Shown one piece after another: positions 1-10,458 of a stretch of DNA of 49,015 bases (the first letter of the stretch is position 1; each line of letters starts with the position of its first letter). The notes under the pieces were generated by a model, which saw only the letters and a list, made by a program, of their open reading frames with translations, searched no databases and was not told where the DNA came from. The position numbers were made by a program, and so were the translations under genes. The stretch lies in contig NZ_JAGIKZ010000028.1 in NCBI RefSeq assembly GCF_017874625.1, positions 1 through 49,015 of the forward strand, in the 5' to 3' direction. This DNA is from Cytobacillus eiseniae (GTDB taxonomy: Bacteria > Bacillota > Bacilli > Bacillales > Cytobacillaceae).

Positions 1-74
1 ATATTATACTAGTAGTCCTTCAAAAAAATTGAAGATGAAGGGCCTTATTCAGTAGTGCCCTCTAGCCAAAAAGT

Positions 75-376
75 GTTTTCATACAAAATTATAAACTTAA
101 TTATTGTGGATGACTTTGCGACAAGTTCTGCGTCTAGCTCCTCAAGAAATACATCGGCAGCATAAGCATCGCACGAGTATAAGTGTATTTCTTATAGGAG
201 TAGCGCCTACCCCCGACGTACAGGATGTACTAGTGTCGACAATGCGACAGGACGTCGCGTTTTTATCGACCTCGAGCTCACAAGTCAATCCTCTAAAAAT
301 CAGTAAAGGACACCTTGCAGAGAGGCTAGCCTTGTGCTATGCCTGAGGCTGATCAAGGCGCTTGCGCTTTTGTTCT
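75..376 (+). repeat. Dispersed intergenic repeat, copy A (composite)
   Basis: The left end, from about 86, is an A/T-rich flank similar to that of copies B and C (AAATTATAAA, then ATTGTGGATGACTTTG). It leads into GCGTCTAGCTCC at 130-141. The right end GATCAAGGCGCTTGCGC is at 351-367. Compared with copies B and C it carries two extra modules. One is a hairpin of about 60 nt with arms AAGAAATACA and TGTATTTCTT just after the left arm. The other is a block after CTACCCCC (209-216) containing GCGAC, AGGAC, GTCGC and a T-run, which looks like a terminator. No protein gene is credible here. Confidence 0.7.
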
Positions 377-594
377 TCTGGAATTCATATGTATAACTAA
401 CTATGTGAGTAAGTTGCTGTTTGCACGACAAGTGGCCTTTCGATGGATACTTACATCACATGGATGAGAGCCAATACTAAATGAACTTTGCCTTATTCTA
501 TATGGATAAGGCATATTTTGGTCGAGCTGTCCTCCTTTAATAAATAATAGGTTTGGGAACTTAAAAAAACGGGAAAATTATTAATACTTGTTAA
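377..594. other. Gene-free spacer upstream of ctsR
   Basis: No open frame here has a plausible ribosome binding site or recognisable product. The one structure is an 8-bp inverted repeat, TGCCTTAT (489-496) with ATAAGGCA (506-513), followed by TATTTTG. It could be a weak terminator for a transcript entering from the left. Together with the repeat at 75-376 this accounts for the first 594 bases. Confidence 0.5.
551..576 (+). promoter_or_regulatory. Candidate SigB-type promoter of the ctsR operon
   Basis: GTTTGG at 551-556 and GGGAAA at 571-576 are separated by 14 nt. Each matches the SigB consensus (GTTTAA, GGGTAT) at four of six positions. The ctsR operon of B. subtilis is known to have a SigB promoter besides its SigA promoter, and the position fits. 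The match is weak and may be accidental. Confidence 0.3.
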
Positions 595-623
595 TTGCAT
601 CGCTAAATATACTTATGTATAAT
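595..623 (+). promoter_or_regulatory. SigA promoter of the ctsR operon
   Basis: A -35 TTGCAT at 595-600 and a perfect -10 TATAAT at 618-623 are separated by exactly 17 nt. Transcription should start at about 630, inside the CtsR box that follows directly. A bound repressor would therefore block initiation. Confidence 0.85.
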
Positions 624-626
624 TAA

Positions 627-643
627 AGTCAAATATAGTCAAA
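627..643 (+). promoter_or_regulatory. CtsR operator
   Basis: AGTCAAA TAT AGTCAAA is a tandem heptad repeat with a 3-nt spacer, the known CtsR box architecture (R-GTCAAA, NAN, R-GTCAAA). It covers the expected start site immediately downstream of the -10 box. This is what an autoregulated class III heat-shock operon should show. Confidence 0.9.
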
Positions 644-661
644 GTCAGATTAGGGGGAGGA

Positions 662-1126
662 ATGATGAGGAATATTTCGGATATCATCGAAAATTATTTA
701 AAACAAGTATTAGAGATGAGTGAAAGGGAACTTGTCGAAATTAAACGAAGTGAAATTGCAGATAAATTTCAGTGTGTCCCTTCTCAAATCAATTATGTAA
801 TAAATACAAGATTTACAATTGAAAAGGGATATATGGTAGAAAGTAAACGGGGTGGCGGTGGATATATCCGAATCATGAAGGTTCAATCATATGACCATGC
901 CCATTTAATCGATCAAATTTTAGCATTGATTCATAGCCAATTAACCCAAAACAGTGCGGAAAATGTCATTATTCGACTTGTTGAAGAAGAGATTATTACA
1001 GATAGAGAAGCAAAAATTATGCTTAGTGTGATTGATCGTTCTGTTTTATATATTGATCTTCCTTATCGAGATGAACTTCGTGCAAGAATGTTAAGAGCCA
1101 TGTTAACTACTTTAAAATATAAATAA
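662..1126 (+). CDS. ctsR: CtsR, transcriptional repressor of class III heat-shock genes
   Basis: CtsR is a dimeric repressor that binds tandem AGTCAAA heptads upstream of clp genes. It is released on heat or protein stress when McsB phosphorylates or captures it. The protein has 154 residues, the usual length. It has an N-terminal helix-turn-helix (about residues 25-55) and the glycine-rich wing S-K-R-GGGG-YIR (residues 61-70), whose Arg is the known McsB target. The C-terminal dimerisation half contains REAKIMLSVIDRSVLYIDLP. Start choice is uncertain: two ATGs in a row follow GGGGGAGG. The first (662) matches the length of the B. subtilis protein; the second (665) has better ribosome-site spacing. 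It is the first gene of its operon and represses its own promoter. Confidence 0.97.
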   Translation: MMRNISDIIENYLKQVLEMSERELVEIKRSEIADKFQCVPSQINYVINTRFTIEKGYMVESKRGGGGYIRIMKVQSYDHAHLIDQILALIHSQLTQNSAENVIIRLVEEEIITDREAKIMLSVIDRSVLYIDLPYRDELRARMLRAMLTTLKYK

Positions 1127-1153
1127 AAAACACCGAGCTGGAGAGGTGACGAT

Positions 1154-1702
1154 ATGATATGCGAAGAATGTAATCAAAGGCCGGCATCGTTGCATTTTAC
1201 TAAAATAATAAATGGTGAAAAAGCTGAATATCATTTGTGCGAGAAATGTGCTCAGGAAAAGGGCGATATGTTCATTACAAACGGAGCAACAGGCTTTTCA
1301 ATAAATAATTTATTAGCAGGTTTGCTGAATATGAATCCAACCATTCAAAAACATGAACAAGATTCATTTCAAAAGGAAAATATCGTGCAATGTGATCAAT
1401 GTTCCATGACTTTTCAGCAGTTTATTAAATTAGGGAGATTTGGCTGTGCTAACTGTTATAAAGCCTTTGGAGATCAGTTAACACCTATTCTGAGAAGACT
1501 GCACAGTGGGAACTCCTCACATAATGGGAAGATTCCTGCAAGGATTGGCGGCAGTCTACATCTGAAAAAAAATATAGAGCAGCTAAAGCACCAGTTGAAA
1601 GAGATTATTTCAAAGGAAGAGTTTGAAAAAGCAGCACAAATTAGAGACGAAATACGCTTATTAGAAAGCCAATTAAATACAAATCATGAGGGGGGGAAGT
1701 AG
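1154..1702 (+). CDS. mcsA: McsA, zinc-binding activator of the McsB arginine kinase
   Basis: McsA activates McsB and helps target substrates and CtsR to ClpC; it also senses metal and thiol stress. The 182-residue protein has two zinc-finger-like pairs of CxxC motifs: C3/C6 with C29/C32, and C80/C83 with C98/C101. A C-terminal UVR coiled-coil motif spans about residues 143-175, with [14 protein letters not shown]. ClpC in this window carries a similar UVR-type segment in its middle region. The ATG follows GGAGAGGTGACGAT. The gene lies 27 nt after ctsR, and the mcsB TTG start lies 2 nt past its stop, so McsA and McsB are probably made in linked amounts. Confidence 0.95.
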   Translation: MICEECNQRPASLHFTKIINGEKAEYHLCEKCAQEKGDMFITNGATGFSINNLLAGLLNMNPTIQKHEQDSFQKENIVQCDQCSMTFQQFIKLGRFGCANCYKAFGDQLTPILRRLHSGNSSHNGKIPARIGGSLHLKKNIEQLKHQLKEIISKEEFEKAAQIRDEIRLLESQLNTNHEGGK

Positions 1703-1704
1703 GC

Positions 1705-2772
1705 TTGTCGTTAGAACGTTTTATCAATCAAGCAATCAGCTCCTGGATGAGTGCTGAGGGTCCGGATGCGGATATAATCCTCAGTTCACGAATTCGATTA
1801 GCTCGAAATATAAATCAATACAAATTCCCCATTCTTTTTACGAATGACGAAGCCAAATCAGTCATTCAAAAGATCCAAGTGATAATGGACGATTCTTCTT
1901 TTTCAAAACTTGGGAAAATGGAAATTTTATTAATGGATGAGCTTCAGCCCCTTCAAAAAAGAGTTCTTATGGAAAAGCATCTGATTAGTCCTCATCTTGC
2001 AGAGAATGCTTCATTCGGTGCTTGTTTACTATCGGAGAATGAAGAATTAAGTGTAATGATTAATGAAGAGGATCATATTCGTATTCAATGCTTATATCCA
2101 GGGTTTCAGTTATTAGAGGCTTTGGCAATGGCAAATGAAGTAGATGATTGGCTCGAGGAAAAGATTGATTATGCATTTGATGAAGGGATTGGTTATCTAA
2201 CAAGCTGTCCAACGAATGTAGGTACTGGATTAAGAGCCTCTGTAATGATGCATTTACCAGGACTAATTCTTACACAACAAATGAACCGGATTATTCCTGC
2301 AATTAATCAATTAGGGCTAGTGGTAAGAGGGATTTATGGGGAAGGCAGCGAAGCTTTAGGGAATATCTTTCAAGTGTCTAATCAAATGACTCTTGGGAAA
2401 TCAGAAAGTGATATTGTTGAAGATTTAATAAGTGTTGTTAGTCAGTTAATTTCACAAGAAAGGTCCGCCCGTGAAGCATTAGTGAAGTCTTCTAACATAC
2501 AATTAGAAGATAGAGTTTTCCGCTCCTTTGGAACCTTATCCAATTCACGAATTATTGAATCAAAGGAAGCGGCTAAATGTTTGTCAGATGTCCGTTTAGG
2601 TATCGATATGGGCTATCTAAAAGGTTTGTCTAAGAATATTCTAAATGAGCTGATGATTTTAACACAGCCAGGGTTTCTACAGCAATATGCAGGAGGTCCA
2701 TTACGACCTCATGAACGAGATATCCGTAGAGCTACCTTAATAAGAGAAAGATTAAAAATGGAGAATCAATAG
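1705..2772 (+). CDS. mcsB: McsB, protein arginine kinase
   Basis: McsB phosphorylates arginine side chains. The phosphoarginine mark targets proteins to the ClpC-ClpP protease, and McsB also inactivates CtsR. The 355-residue protein has the phosphagen-kinase fold reduced to its catalytic part. The nucleotide-binding SSRIRLARN is at residues 27-35, the [11 protein letters not shown] block with the conserved Cys at 167-177, and a C-terminal [12 protein letters not shown] segment follows. Translation starts at TTG, preceded by the strong site GAGGGGGGGAAG. It sits between mcsA and clpC, its functional partners. Confidence 0.96.
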   Translation: MSLERFINQAISSWMSAEGPDADIILSSRIRLARNINQYKFPILFTNDEAKSVIQKIQVIMDDSSFSKLGKMEILLMDELQPLQKRVLMEKHLISPHLAENASFGACLLSENEELSVMINEEDHIRIQCLYPGFQLLEALAMANEVDDWLEEKIDYAFDEGIGYLTSCPTNVGTGLRASVMMHLPGLILTQQMNRIIPAINQLGLVVRGIYGEGSEALGNIFQVSNQMTLGKSESDIVEDLISVVSQLISQERSAREALVKSSNIQLEDRVFRSFGTLSNSRIIESKEAAKCLSDVRLGIDMGYLKGLSKNILNELMILTQPGFLQQYAGGPLRPHERDIRRATLIRERLKMENQ

Positions 2773-2788
2773 ATAGGAGGATAATGAT

Positions 2789-5239
2789 ATGATGTTCGGT
2801 CGATTTACAGAAAGGGCCCAAAAGGTACTGGCATTAGCACAAGAGGAGGCCATTCGATTAGGTCATAATAATATTGGAACAGAGCATATTCTTCTAGGGC
2901 TTGTACGTGAAGGGGATGGCATTGCTGGTAAAGCCCTTTATGCACTTGGGCTTGGTTCTGAAAAAATTCAAACTGAAGTAGAGAATTTAATTGGAAGAGG
3001 GCAAGACACGTCCCAAACTCCTCAATATACGCCTCGAGCGAAGAAAGTAATTGAACTGTCAATGGACGAAGCAAGGAAATTAGGCCATTCCTATGTAGGA
3101 ACAGAGCATATCCTGCTTGGGCTTATAAGAGAAGGGGAAGGCGTAGCTGCTCGAGTACTTAACAATCTAGGTGTTAGTCTTAATAAAGCCCGTCAGCAAG
3201 TATTGCAGTTATTAGGAAGCAATGAGTCAGGAAACCATCAGGGCGGTTCATCTGCTAATGCGAATACACCTACTCTTGATGGTTTAGCAAGGGATTTAAC
3301 AGCGATCGCAAAGGAAGGGAGTCTAGATCCAGTTATCGGCCGCAGCAAGGAAATCCAGCGTGTGATTGAAGTGTTAAGTCGCCGTACGAAGAATAACCCT
3401 GTCCTTATTGGCGAGCCTGGTGTTGGGAAGACAGCAATAGCTGAAGGCTTAGCCCAGCAAATTATAAATAATGAAGTACCTGAAACCCTTCGTGATAAAA
3501 GAGTAATGACTCTTGATATGGGAACGGTTGTTGCTGGTACTAAATATCGTGGAGAGTTTGAAGATCGTCTAAAAAAGGTGATGGATGAGATTCGACAAGC
3601 GGGTAATATCATCTTATTCATTGATGAGCTTCATACATTAATTGGAGCTGGTGGTGCAGAAGGTGCAATTGATGCTTCGAATATTCTTAAACCATCTCTT
3701 GCGCGTGGTGAATTGCAATGTATCGGAGCAACAACCCTTGATGAATATCGTAAATACATCGAGAAAGATGCAGCATTAGAAAGACGCTTTCAGCCAATTC
3801 GAGTGGATGAACCGACAGCTGAAGAGTCTGTGCAAATTCTGTATGGTTTGCGTGATCGCTATGAAGCTCACCATCGTGTAACGATAACAGATGCAGCGAT
3901 TGATGCGGCTGTTAAACTGTCAGATCGCTATATTTCTGATCGTTTCCTTCCTGATAAGGCAATTGATTTGATTGATGAGGCTGGTTCAAAGGTTAGGCTT
4001 CGTTCGTATACAACACCACCTAATTTAAAGGAATTAGAGGTAAAGCTTGAGGATGTTCGTAAAGAGAAGGATGCAGCTGTACAAAGCCAGGAATTTGAAA
4101 AGGCGGCTTCTTTACGAGATACAGAGCAACGTCTGCGCGAACAACTTGAAGAAACGAAGAAAACGTGGAAAGAAAAACAAGGAAAAGAAAATAGTGAAGT
4201 GACTGTCGAAGATATCGCAAGCGTCGTTTCTAGCTGGACTGGGATTCCTGTTTCAAAACTAGCAGAAACCGAAACACAAAAGCTGTTAAACCTTGAAGAA
4301 ATTCTTCATTCAAGATTGATTGGGCAAGAAGAGGCAGTAAAGGCCATCTCTAAAGCTGTTCGTCGTGCGCGTGCAGGACTTAAAGATCCGAAGCGTCCAA
4401 TAGGCTCATTTGTTTTCCTTGGCCCGACAGGAGTTGGGAAAACAGAACTAGCTCGTGCTTTAGCTGAAGCGATGTTCGGTGATGAAGATGCAATGATTCG
4501 TATTGATATGTCGGAATATATGGAGAAGCACTCTACTTCAAGACTAGTAGGATCACCTCCTGGATATGTCGGATATGAGGAAGGTGGACAGCTTACAGAG
4601 AAGGTCCGTAGAAAGCCATATTCAGTTGTCTTATTAGATGAAATTGAAAAGGCACATCCAGATGTGTTCAATATTCTCCTACAAGTGTTAGAGGATGGAC
4701 GTTTAACAGATTCTAAAGGAAGAACAGTAGATTTCCGAAATACAGTTTTAATTATGACGTCTAATGTAGGGGCAGAAGCATTAAAGCGCAACAAATATGT
4801 TGGATTCAATATTCAAGATGGAGAACAGGACTATAAGGATATGAAATCGAAGGTAATGGAGGAACTGAAGAAAGCATTCCGACCTGAGTTCCTAAACCGT
4901 ATCGATGAGATTATTGTTTTCCACGCGTTAGAGAGAAAGCATCTAAAAGAAATCGTTACATTGATGTCCGATTCATTAACTAAACGATTAAAAGAACAGG
5001 ATATTGATATTGAATTAACGGAAGCAGCGAAGGAAAAAATTTCAGTTGAAGGGTATGATCCTGAATACGGAGCAAGACCACTTCGCAGAGCAATTCAAAA
5101 GCATATTGAGGATCGTTTATCAGAAGAGCTGCTAAGAGGCACTGTTTTAACAGGCCAAAAGGTAGTAATTGATGTCAAAGATGGAGAATTTACTGTTGAA
5201 ACCGGTAAGTCAGCCATTGCAGCTACTCTACAAAAATAA
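2789..5239 (+). CDS. clpC: ClpC, AAA+ unfoldase of the ClpCP protease
   Basis: ClpC is a hexameric ATPase that unfolds proteins and feeds them to ClpP. Its adaptors are McsB and MecA. The 816-residue protein has two N-terminal Clp repeats ([13 protein letters not shown] and [13 protein letters not shown], the phosphoarginine-docking domain). The first AAA module has Walker A GEPGVGKT at 208-215 and Walker [11 protein letters not shown] middle coiled-coil with a UVR-like segment (FEKAASLRD) lies near 430-455. The second AAA module has Walker A GPTGVGKT at 545-552. Near the end of the second module is a VGF loop (KYVGFNIQ) of the type that docks ClpP. A start at either of two tandem ATGs (2789, 2792) is possible. 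A terminator follows, closing the heat-shock part of the operon. Confidence 0.98.
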   Translation: MMFGRFTERAQKVLALAQEEAIRLGHNNIGTEHILLGLVREGDGIAGKALYALGLGSEKIQTEVENLIGRGQDTSQTPQYTPRAKKVIELSMDEARKLGHSYVGTEHILLGLIREGEGVAARVLNNLGVSLNKARQQVLQLLGSNESGNHQGGSSANANTPTLDGLARDLTAIAKEGSLDPVIGRSKEIQRVIEVLSRRTKNNPVLIGEPGVGKTAIAEGLAQQIINNEVPETLRDKRVMTLDMGTVVAGTKYRGEFEDRLKKVMDEIRQAGNIILFIDELHTLIGAGGAEGAIDASNILKPSLARGELQCIGATTLDEYRKYIEKDAALERRFQPIRVDEPTAEESVQILYGLRDRYEAHHRVTITDAAIDAAVKLSDRYISDRFLPDKAIDLIDEAGSKVRLRSYTTPPNLKELEVKLEDVRKEKDAAVQSQEFEKAASLRDTEQRLREQLEETKKTWKEKQGKENSEVTVEDIASVVSSWTGIPVSKLAETETQKLLNLEEILHSRLIGQEEAVKAISKAVRRARAGLKDPKRPIGSFVFLGPTGVGKTELARALAEAMFGDEDAMIRIDMSEYMEKHSTSRLVGSPPGYVGYEEGGQLTEKVRRKPYSVVLLDEIEKAHPDVFNILLQVLEDGRLTDSKGRTVDFRNTVLIMTSNVGAEALKRNKYVGFNIQDGEQDYKDMKSKVMEELKKAFRPEFLNRIDEIIVFHALERKHLKEIVTLMSDSLTKRLKEQDIDIELTEAAKEKISVEGYDPEYGARPLRRAIQKHIEDRLSEELLRGTVLTGQKVVIDVKDGEFTVETGKSAIAATLQK

Positions 5240-5250
5240 ACATTGAAAAG

Positions 5251-5290
5251 AAGGAAGGTGCACGTAGAAAAAACGTGTACCTTCTTTGTA
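5251..5290 (+). terminator. Intrinsic terminator after clpC
   Basis: A 14-bp stem is formed by 5251-5264 (AAGGAAGGTGCACG) and 5274-5287 (CGTGTACCTTCTTT), with a 9-nt A-rich loop. The 3' arm ends in a T-rich run. It separates the CtsR-controlled genes from radA-disA, although read-through may still reach them. I see no convincing radA promoter in the remaining 90 nt; TATACT at 5312-5317 lacks a good -35. Confidence 0.8.
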
Positions 5291-5382
5291 ATTACTATAA
5301 GCAGCAAGGCGTATACTATAGGTATGAGTATTTTTCCATTATATAAAAAATGCAAGGGATGATTAGAGAGGGAGAAAAAAGA

Positions 5383-6762
5383 ATGGCAAAAAGAAAAACG
5401 AAGTTTATGTGTCAGGAATGCGGGTATGAGTCACCTAAATGGATGGGGAAATGTCCTGGGTGTGGTGTGTGGAATAAAATGGTCGAAGAGGTGGAGAAAG
5501 CATCTACATCAAGAAGAGGGGCATTTGCTCATTCACAAGGCTCGACGATTGTTGCGAAAGCTACACCAATTACCTCGATTGAGACAGTCAGTGAACCGAG
5601 AATCTATACCGATCTAAAGGAATTGAATCGTGTCCTAGGCGGTGGGGTTGTAAGAGGATCTTTAGTGTTGATAGGCGGAGATCCGGGTATTGGGAAGTCG
5701 ACATTGCTTCTACAAGTCTCCTCACAATTAGCGAATAAAAACCACTCCGTATTATACATATCTGGGGAAGAATCGATGCGTCAAACGAAACTGCGCGCAG
5801 ATCGTTTAGGTGTTTCATCAAATAATTTACTAGTCTATTCAGAGACAAGTCTTGAAGAGATTAGCAGAACAATTGAGCAAGTGAACCCAAGCTTTGTCAT
5901 TATTGATTCCATCCAGACCATTTTTCACCCTGAGGTAACATCTGCCCCTGGGAGTGTTTCTCAAGTAAGAGAGTGTACCGCTGAATTGATGCGAATTGGT
6001 AAAACAAAAGGGATTGCAATCTTTATTGTTGGGCATGTAACGAAAGAAGGTTCGATAGCAGGACCGAGGCTATTAGAGCATATGGTAGATACGGTACTTT
6101 ATTTTGAGGGGGAACGCCATCATACGTACCGGATTCTACGGGCTGTGAAAAATCGATTTGGATCTACAAATGAAATGGGTATTTTTGAAATGAAAGAGTT
6201 TGGCTTGGAGGAGGTTGATAATCCATCTGAAATATTTCTAGAAGAACGATCTCAAGGGGCAGCAGGATCAACGGTAGTTGCTTCGATGGAAGGCACCCGT
6301 CCTGTTCTTGTAGAAATCCAAGCACTTATTTCCCCAACCAGCTTTGGAAATCCGAGAAGAATGGCAACTGGAATTGATCATAATAGAGTCTCTTTGTTGA
6401 TGGCAGTATTAGAAAAGCGTGTGGGAATGCTCTTACAGAATCAGGATGCATATTTAAAGGTAGCAGGTGGAGTGAAGCTAGATGAACCAGCGATTGATTT
6501 AGCGGTTGCTGTCAGTATCGCCTCCAGTTTCCGTGATAAGCCAACAAAGCCAACAGACTGTATTATTGGCGAGGTGGGCTTAACTGGTGAAGTGAGAAGG
6601 GTATCAAGAATCGAACAGCGGGTGCAGGAGGCTGCAAAGCTTGGATTTGAAAGAGTCATCATTCCTGCTAATAATTTAGGTGGCTGGAATGTCCCAAAAG
6701 GGATCGAATTGATTGGTGTAGGTTCTGTTAGTGAAGCATTAAAAGCAACATTAGGAGGATAA
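5383..6762 (+). CDS. radA: RadA (Sms), DNA recombination and repair ATPase
   Basis: RadA promotes branch migration and D-loop extension during homologous recombination. The 459-residue protein has an N-terminal zinc ribbon (C10, C13, C24, C27), a RecA-like core with Walker A GDPGIGKS at 99-106, and the diagnostic KNRFG motif at 256-260. A C-terminal Lon-protease-like domain carries [14 protein letters not shown]. The start at 5383 was chosen because AGAGGGAG precedes it and [14 protein letters not shown] matches the family N-terminus; an in-frame ATG 33 nt upstream has no good ribosome site. disA follows 3 nt after the stop, and RadA is known to interact with DisA in Bacillus. Confidence 0.97.
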   Translation: MAKRKTKFMCQECGYESPKWMGKCPGCGVWNKMVEEVEKASTSRRGAFAHSQGSTIVAKATPITSIETVSEPRIYTDLKELNRVLGGGVVRGSLVLIGGDPGIGKSTLLLQVSSQLANKNHSVLYISGEESMRQTKLRADRLGVSSNNLLVYSETSLEEISRTIEQVNPSFVIIDSIQTIFHPEVTSAPGSVSQVRECTAELMRIGKTKGIAIFIVGHVTKEGSIAGPRLLEHMVDTVLYFEGERHHTYRILRAVKNRFGSTNEMGIFEMKEFGLEEVDNPSEIFLEERSQGAAGSTVVASMEGTRPVLVEIQALISPTSFGNPRRMATGIDHNRVSLLMAVLEKRVGMLLQNQDAYLKVAGGVKLDEPAIDLAVAVSIASSFRDKPTKPTDCIIGEVGLTGEVRRVSRIEQRVQEAAKLGFERVIIPANNLGGWNVPKGIELIGVGSVSEALKATLGG

Positions 6763-6765
6763 GAC

Positions 6766-7839
6766 ATGGATGGAAAGAAGCTTGGTGAAAAAACAATGAG
6801 TGAAATCCTGCAATTTATGGCTCCAGGGACACCTATTAGAGAAGGCATTGATAATGTCCTTCGGGCGAATACAGGAGGATTAATCATTCTTGGGAGTAAA
6901 GAAAAAATTACACATATAGTTGATGGTGGATTTCAAATCAATGCTTTATTCTCGCCAAGCTACTTATATGAATTGGCAAAAATGGATGGAGCGATTGTAT
7001 TAAATGAAGAAGGAAATAAAATTCTCATTGCCAATGCTCAGCTAGCCCCAGATACAAGCATCCCTTCTACAGAAACAGGTATGCGCCACAGGACAGCAGA
7101 AAGGGTAGCAAAGCAAACGGGATCACTAGTGATTGCGATCTCTCAAAGACGGAATGTGATCACGCTATATAAAGGTCATTTTCGTTATGCGCTACGCGAT
7201 ATTTCCGTGATCTTATCAAAAGCAAATGTTGCATTGCAGACACTTGAGAAATATTCTGTAGTATTAGAGCAAAGTATTGCTAATTTAAGTGTGCTAGAAT
7301 TTGAAGAGCTAGTTACTTATTGCGATATAATTAATGTTTTCCATAGCATTGAAATGGTCTTAAGAATAAAAACAGAACTGCTTACTTATCTGAATGAATT
7401 AGGAATAGAAGGAAGGCTTATTCGCCTGCAAATGAATGAAATCCTATTAGATATTGAAAAAGAAGCAGAGTTAATCATAAAGGATTATGCGCACGCCAAA
7501 CAAGTTGATACGAAAGAAATATTTAGTAAATTACAAGAATTATCTACTGGTAAAATATTGGAGGATTCCACTATTTTAAAGTTATTAGGATACAATGGAT
7601 ATATTCATACTGATGAGTATAAATGTCCAAGAGGCTATCGAATCTTAACAAAAGTCCCGCGCTTGCCTCCAGTTATTATTGAAAATTTAATTGTTCGATT
7701 TAAAGATTTACCAGCAATTGTTGCGGCCACTGTAGAGGAATTGGATGAAGTAGAAGGAATCGGTGAAGTAAGAGCAAGGAAAATTAAAGAGGGGCTAAAG
7801 CTAATCAAGAATCAGCTTTTAGCGGATCGACAGCTATAA
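6766..7839 (+). CDS. disA: DisA, DNA-scanning diadenylate cyclase
   Basis: DisA is an octamer that makes cyclic di-AMP from two ATP and lowers synthesis at branched DNA, reporting DNA damage. The 357-residue protein has the N-terminal DAC domain with the catalytic DGA (residues 74-76) and RHRTA (107-111) motifs. A helical spine follows. The C-terminal helix-hairpin-helix DNA-binding region carries [15 protein letters not shown]. The ATG is 4 nt after the radA stop and uses the AGGAGG overlapping the radA end. A second in-frame ATG at codon 11 is less likely given the B. subtilis length of about 360. Confidence 0.97.
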   Translation: MDGKKLGEKTMSEILQFMAPGTPIREGIDNVLRANTGGLIILGSKEKITHIVDGGFQINALFSPSYLYELAKMDGAIVLNEEGNKILIANAQLAPDTSIPSTETGMRHRTAERVAKQTGSLVIAISQRRNVITLYKGHFRYALRDISVILSKANVALQTLEKYSVVLEQSIANLSVLEFEELVTYCDIINVFHSIEMVLRIKTELLTYLNELGIEGRLIRLQMNEILLDIEKEAELIIKDYAHAKQVDTKEIFSKLQELSTGKILEDSTILKLLGYNGYIHTDEYKCPRGYRILTKVPRLPPVIIENLIVRFKDLPAIVAATVEELDEVEGIGEVRARKIKEGLKLIKNQLLADRQL

Positions 7840-7847
7840 AGTGACTA

Positions 7848-7876
7848 TTGAACTATAATTCCTATTATGTTACAAT
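7848..7876 (+). promoter_or_regulatory. SigA-like promoter upstream of yacL
   Basis: TTGAAC at 7848-7853 and TACAAT at 7871-7876 have a 17-nt spacer. Transcription from here would make a leader of about 165 nt before yacL. A second TATAAT at 8021-8026 lies close to the gene but has no good -35 partner. The leader holds no other feature I recognise. Confidence 0.6.
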
Positions 7877-8046
7877 GGCTGTTTGTTTTATTTGACACCA
7901 GATTGCAATAGGTGCTAACCTTAGGCTGTAGTCATATCAATGGTTTTCAACTATATTTTAATATAATTTATTTACGAATGAAAAATTAGTTTCTTTAGGT
8001 TTCAATTTTTAGAATCTGTTTATAATGATTAGAAGGAGGTGAGGGA

Positions 8047-9129
8047 ATGTTAAAACGTATTGTTCAAGCATGTTTCCTTATTATTGGAGTTACGCTTGGG
8101 ATATTTTTGATTCCTGACTTATTAAGATTGGTTTCTTTGAATGAAATTCCTATGCTATATAATCCTTATATGTCCGCTGTGCTAGGTGCAATTATTTTTT
8201 ATCTTATTTCTTTTTGGGCGGTTGATTATGTTGTTAATTTTGTAAAATGGGTAGAGGAATCACTTGTACGAGTACCGATTACCGATATCATTTTCGGGAG
8301 CATCGGACTAGTATTTGGATTAATTATTGCCTTTTTGATTGGCTATGCCTTGAATGCAATTGAAGTTCCGATATTAAATACGGTTGCACCAATTGTCCTG
8401 ACATTAATATTTGGTTATTTAGGGTTTCAAGTAGGTTTTAAAAAGCGTGATGAGTTATTAGGTTTGCTTTCAAATCGAAAGAAAAAAGTAGTGGAAGAGG
8501 AAGCAGAAGTCACCAATAAAAATGTATTGAAAATCTTAGATACTAGTGTCATTATTGATGGCAGAATTGCAGATATTTGCCAGACTGGATTTCTAGAGGG
8601 AACGATTGTTATACCACAATTCGTTCTAGAGGAATTACAACATATCGCAGATTCCTCTGATGTGTTAAAGCGCAACAGAGGGAGAAGAGGTCTTGATATT
8701 CTCAATCGAATTCAGAAAGAACTATCAATAAAGGTAGAAATTTATGAAGGTGATTTTGAAGAGATCCAGGAAGTAGATAGCAAGCTTGTGAAACTTGCAA
8801 AGATTACAAACGGCATGGTAGTTACGAATGACTTTAATCTGAATAAAGTGTGTGAATTCCAAGGTGTAGCGGTTCTAAATATTAATGATCTTGCTAATGC
8901 GGTTAAACCGGTTGTCCTTCCTGGGGAAGAGATGAAGGTGCAAGTGATCAAGGATGGAAAAGAACAAAATCAAGGGATTGCTTATCTAGATGATGGAACA
9001 ATGATTGTTGTTGAGGATGGTCGAGACTATATTGGCAAGCATATTGATGTATTAGTAACGAGTGTCTTGCAAACTTCTGCTGGACGAATGATTTTTGCTA
9101 AGCCAAAGCTATTAGAAAAAGCATTATAG
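8047..9129 (+). CDS. yacL: YacL, membrane-anchored PIN/TRAM-domain protein
   Basis: This is a conserved Firmicute protein of uncertain function, possibly a membrane-tethered ribonuclease. The 360 residues begin with four hydrophobic segments (about residues 5-25, 38-60, 78-103 and 108-130). A PIN nuclease-like domain follows, starting [13 protein letters not shown] near residue 160 and containing acidic residues typical of the fold (D of [20 protein letters not shown]). A C-terminal TRAM domain, a probable RNA-binding module, spans about 285-350. AGAAGGAGGTGAGG precedes the ATG. Position before ispD is as in B. subtilis. The domain assignment is firm; the substrate is not known. Confidence 0.93.
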   Translation: MLKRIVQACFLIIGVTLGIFLIPDLLRLVSLNEIPMLYNPYMSAVLGAIIFYLISFWAVDYVVNFVKWVEESLVRVPITDIIFGSIGLVFGLIIAFLIGYALNAIEVPILNTVAPIVLTLIFGYLGFQVGFKKRDELLGLLSNRKKKVVEEEAEVTNKNVLKILDTSVIIDGRIADICQTGFLEGTIVIPQFVLEELQHIADSSDVLKRNRGRRGLDILNRIQKELSIKVEIYEGDFEEIQEVDSKLVKLAKITNGMVVTNDFNLNKVCEFQGVAVLNINDLANAVKPVVLPGEEMKVQVIKDGKEQNQGIAYLDDGTMIVVEDGRDYIGKHIDVLVTSVLQTSAGRMIFAKPKLLEKAL

Positions 9130-9149
9130 TGGGATTGGAGTTTGTTTGC

Positions 9150-9839
9150 ATGGCTTATCAAGTCATTATTCCTGCAGCAGGCCAAGGAAAGAGAATGGAA
9201 GCAGGGAAAAATAAGTTATTATTAGAGATAAATGATTTACCTATTCTAATTCATACATTGAATGTATTTCAAAATGATGAAGCATGTAATGGGATTTTTC
9301 TTGCGATCAACCCTCAAGAGGAACAAGAATTACGGGAAATGATTGAGAGCAATCAGCTGACAAAGGTCATAGCCCTTGTTCCTGGTGGAAAAGAGAGACA
9401 GTACAGTATATATAATGCATTAAAACATATAGAAAAAGAAGGCATCATCCTTGTTCACGATGCAGCACGGCCATTTATTGATAAGGGACTTCTTCATCCT
9501 TTAATTAAAGCTGCTGAAAAAGAGGGGGCTGCTATATTAGCTGTCCCTGTTAAAGATACGATAAAAAAGGCTTCGGGGACGATCGTAACTGAAACGGTTG
9601 AACGTTCGAGCTTGTGGGCTGTTCAAACCCCGCAGGCTTTTCGCTTTTCCATTTTAATAGAAGCTTATAATAAAGCAGAAGAAGATGGTTTTCTTGGAAC
9701 GGATGATGCAAGTTTAGTAGAGCGGATTGACCAAGAAATTGTGATTGTACAAGGGAACTATGACAATATTAAGTTGACGACACCGGAAGATTTATATTTC
9801 GCAGAAGCAATCATTAAGAAACGAAAAGATCAGCAGTAG
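9150..9839 (+). CDS. ispD: IspD, 2-C-methyl-D-erythritol 4-phosphate cytidylyltransferase
   Basis: IspD catalyses the third step of the MEP isoprenoid pathway, joining CTP to methylerythritol phosphate. The 229-residue protein has the nucleotide-binding PAAGQGKRM at residues 8-16, [19 protein letters not shown], and the [13 protein letters not shown] and FLGTDDASL blocks. The ATG at 9150 was chosen because [15 protein letters not shown] matches the family start and GGAG precedes it; a GTG 21 nt earlier would overlap yacL. ispF follows 25 nt downstream, so two consecutive pathway groups are adjacent. Confidence 0.96.
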   Translation: MAYQVIIPAAGQGKRMEAGKNKLLLEINDLPILIHTLNVFQNDEACNGIFLAINPQEEQELREMIESNQLTKVIALVPGGKERQYSIYNALKHIEKEGIILVHDAARPFIDKGLLHPLIKAAEKEGAAILAVPVKDTIKKASGTIVTETVERSSLWAVQTPQAFRFSILIEAYNKAEEDGFLGTDDASLVERIDQEIVIVQGNYDNIKLTTPEDLYFAEAIIKKRKDQQ

Positions 9840-9864
9840 AACTTTATTTAAAGGGGACAATAAG

Positions 9865-10350
9865 ATGTTTCGAATTGGACAAGGATTTGATGTACATCAA
9901 CTAACAGAGGGGCGTCCGTTAATACTTGGCGGAATTGAAATCCCATATGAAAAAGGATTATTAGGTCATTCAGATGCGGATGTTCTTTTACATACAGTAG
10001 CTGATGCATGCTTAGGTGCGATTGGTGAGGGAGATATCGGCAGGCATTTCCCAGATACAGATGAGGCCTTTAAGGATGCGGATTCTGCAAAATTATTGAC
10101 GCATGTATGGGCGATTGTAAAAGAAAAAGGGTATGAGCTTGTAAATGCAGATTGTACAATTATTGCGCAAATGCCAAAAATGGCTCCATACGTTGGACAA
10201 ATAAGAGAACGAATTGCTCAATTGTTAGAAACAGAGATTGATCGGATCAATGTGAAAGCAACAACGACAGAGAAGCTTGGTTTTACGGGCAGAGGTGAAG
10301 GGATTGCCTCACAGGTAGCTGTATTGCTGCAAAAAAGCAAAGGGGAGTAG
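9865..10350 (+). CDS. ispF: IspF, 2-C-methyl-D-erythritol 2,4-cyclodiphosphate synthase
   Basis: IspF cyclises CDP-methylerythritol phosphate to methylerythritol cyclodiphosphate in the MEP pathway, releasing CMP. It works as a trimer with active sites between subunits. The 161-residue protein has the zinc ligands of the GFDVH motif (D9, H11) and His43 of [10 protein letters not shown]. It also has the [11 protein letters not shown] loop and the C-terminal [17 protein letters not shown] signature. Length is normal. AAAGGGGAC precedes the ATG. It is probably cotranscribed with ispD. Confidence 0.97.
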   Translation: MFRIGQGFDVHQLTEGRPLILGGIEIPYEKGLLGHSDADVLLHTVADACLGAIGEGDIGRHFPDTDEAFKDADSAKLLTHVWAIVKEKGYELVNADCTIIAQMPKMAPYVGQIRERIAQLLETEIDRINVKATTTEKLGFTGRGEGIASQVAVLLQKSKGE

Positions 10351-10458
10351 GCCCTCTTTTCTTTTGGTTTTAAATCGTAATGACTGAATAATAAGCTACT
10401 AGCAAAATGCTGATGAAAAAATGAAGAAAAAGAAGAGAATTAGGGAGGCAAAAGTCAG

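Noticed and set aside
1..100. Possible 3' end of an rRNA or tRNA operon, as often found before ctsR
   Set aside because: No 5S or tRNA sequence can be recognised. Only an AGGGC/GCCCT pair near 39-61 without T-run is seen.
104..346. 80-codon open frame on the + strand
   Set aside because: It lies wholly inside composite repeat A, has no ribosome site and the predicted protein is low in family character.
2805..5355. Several minus-strand frames opposite clpC and other genes throughout the window
   Set aside because: They are shadows of highly conserved genes, lack ribosome sites and show no protein family character.
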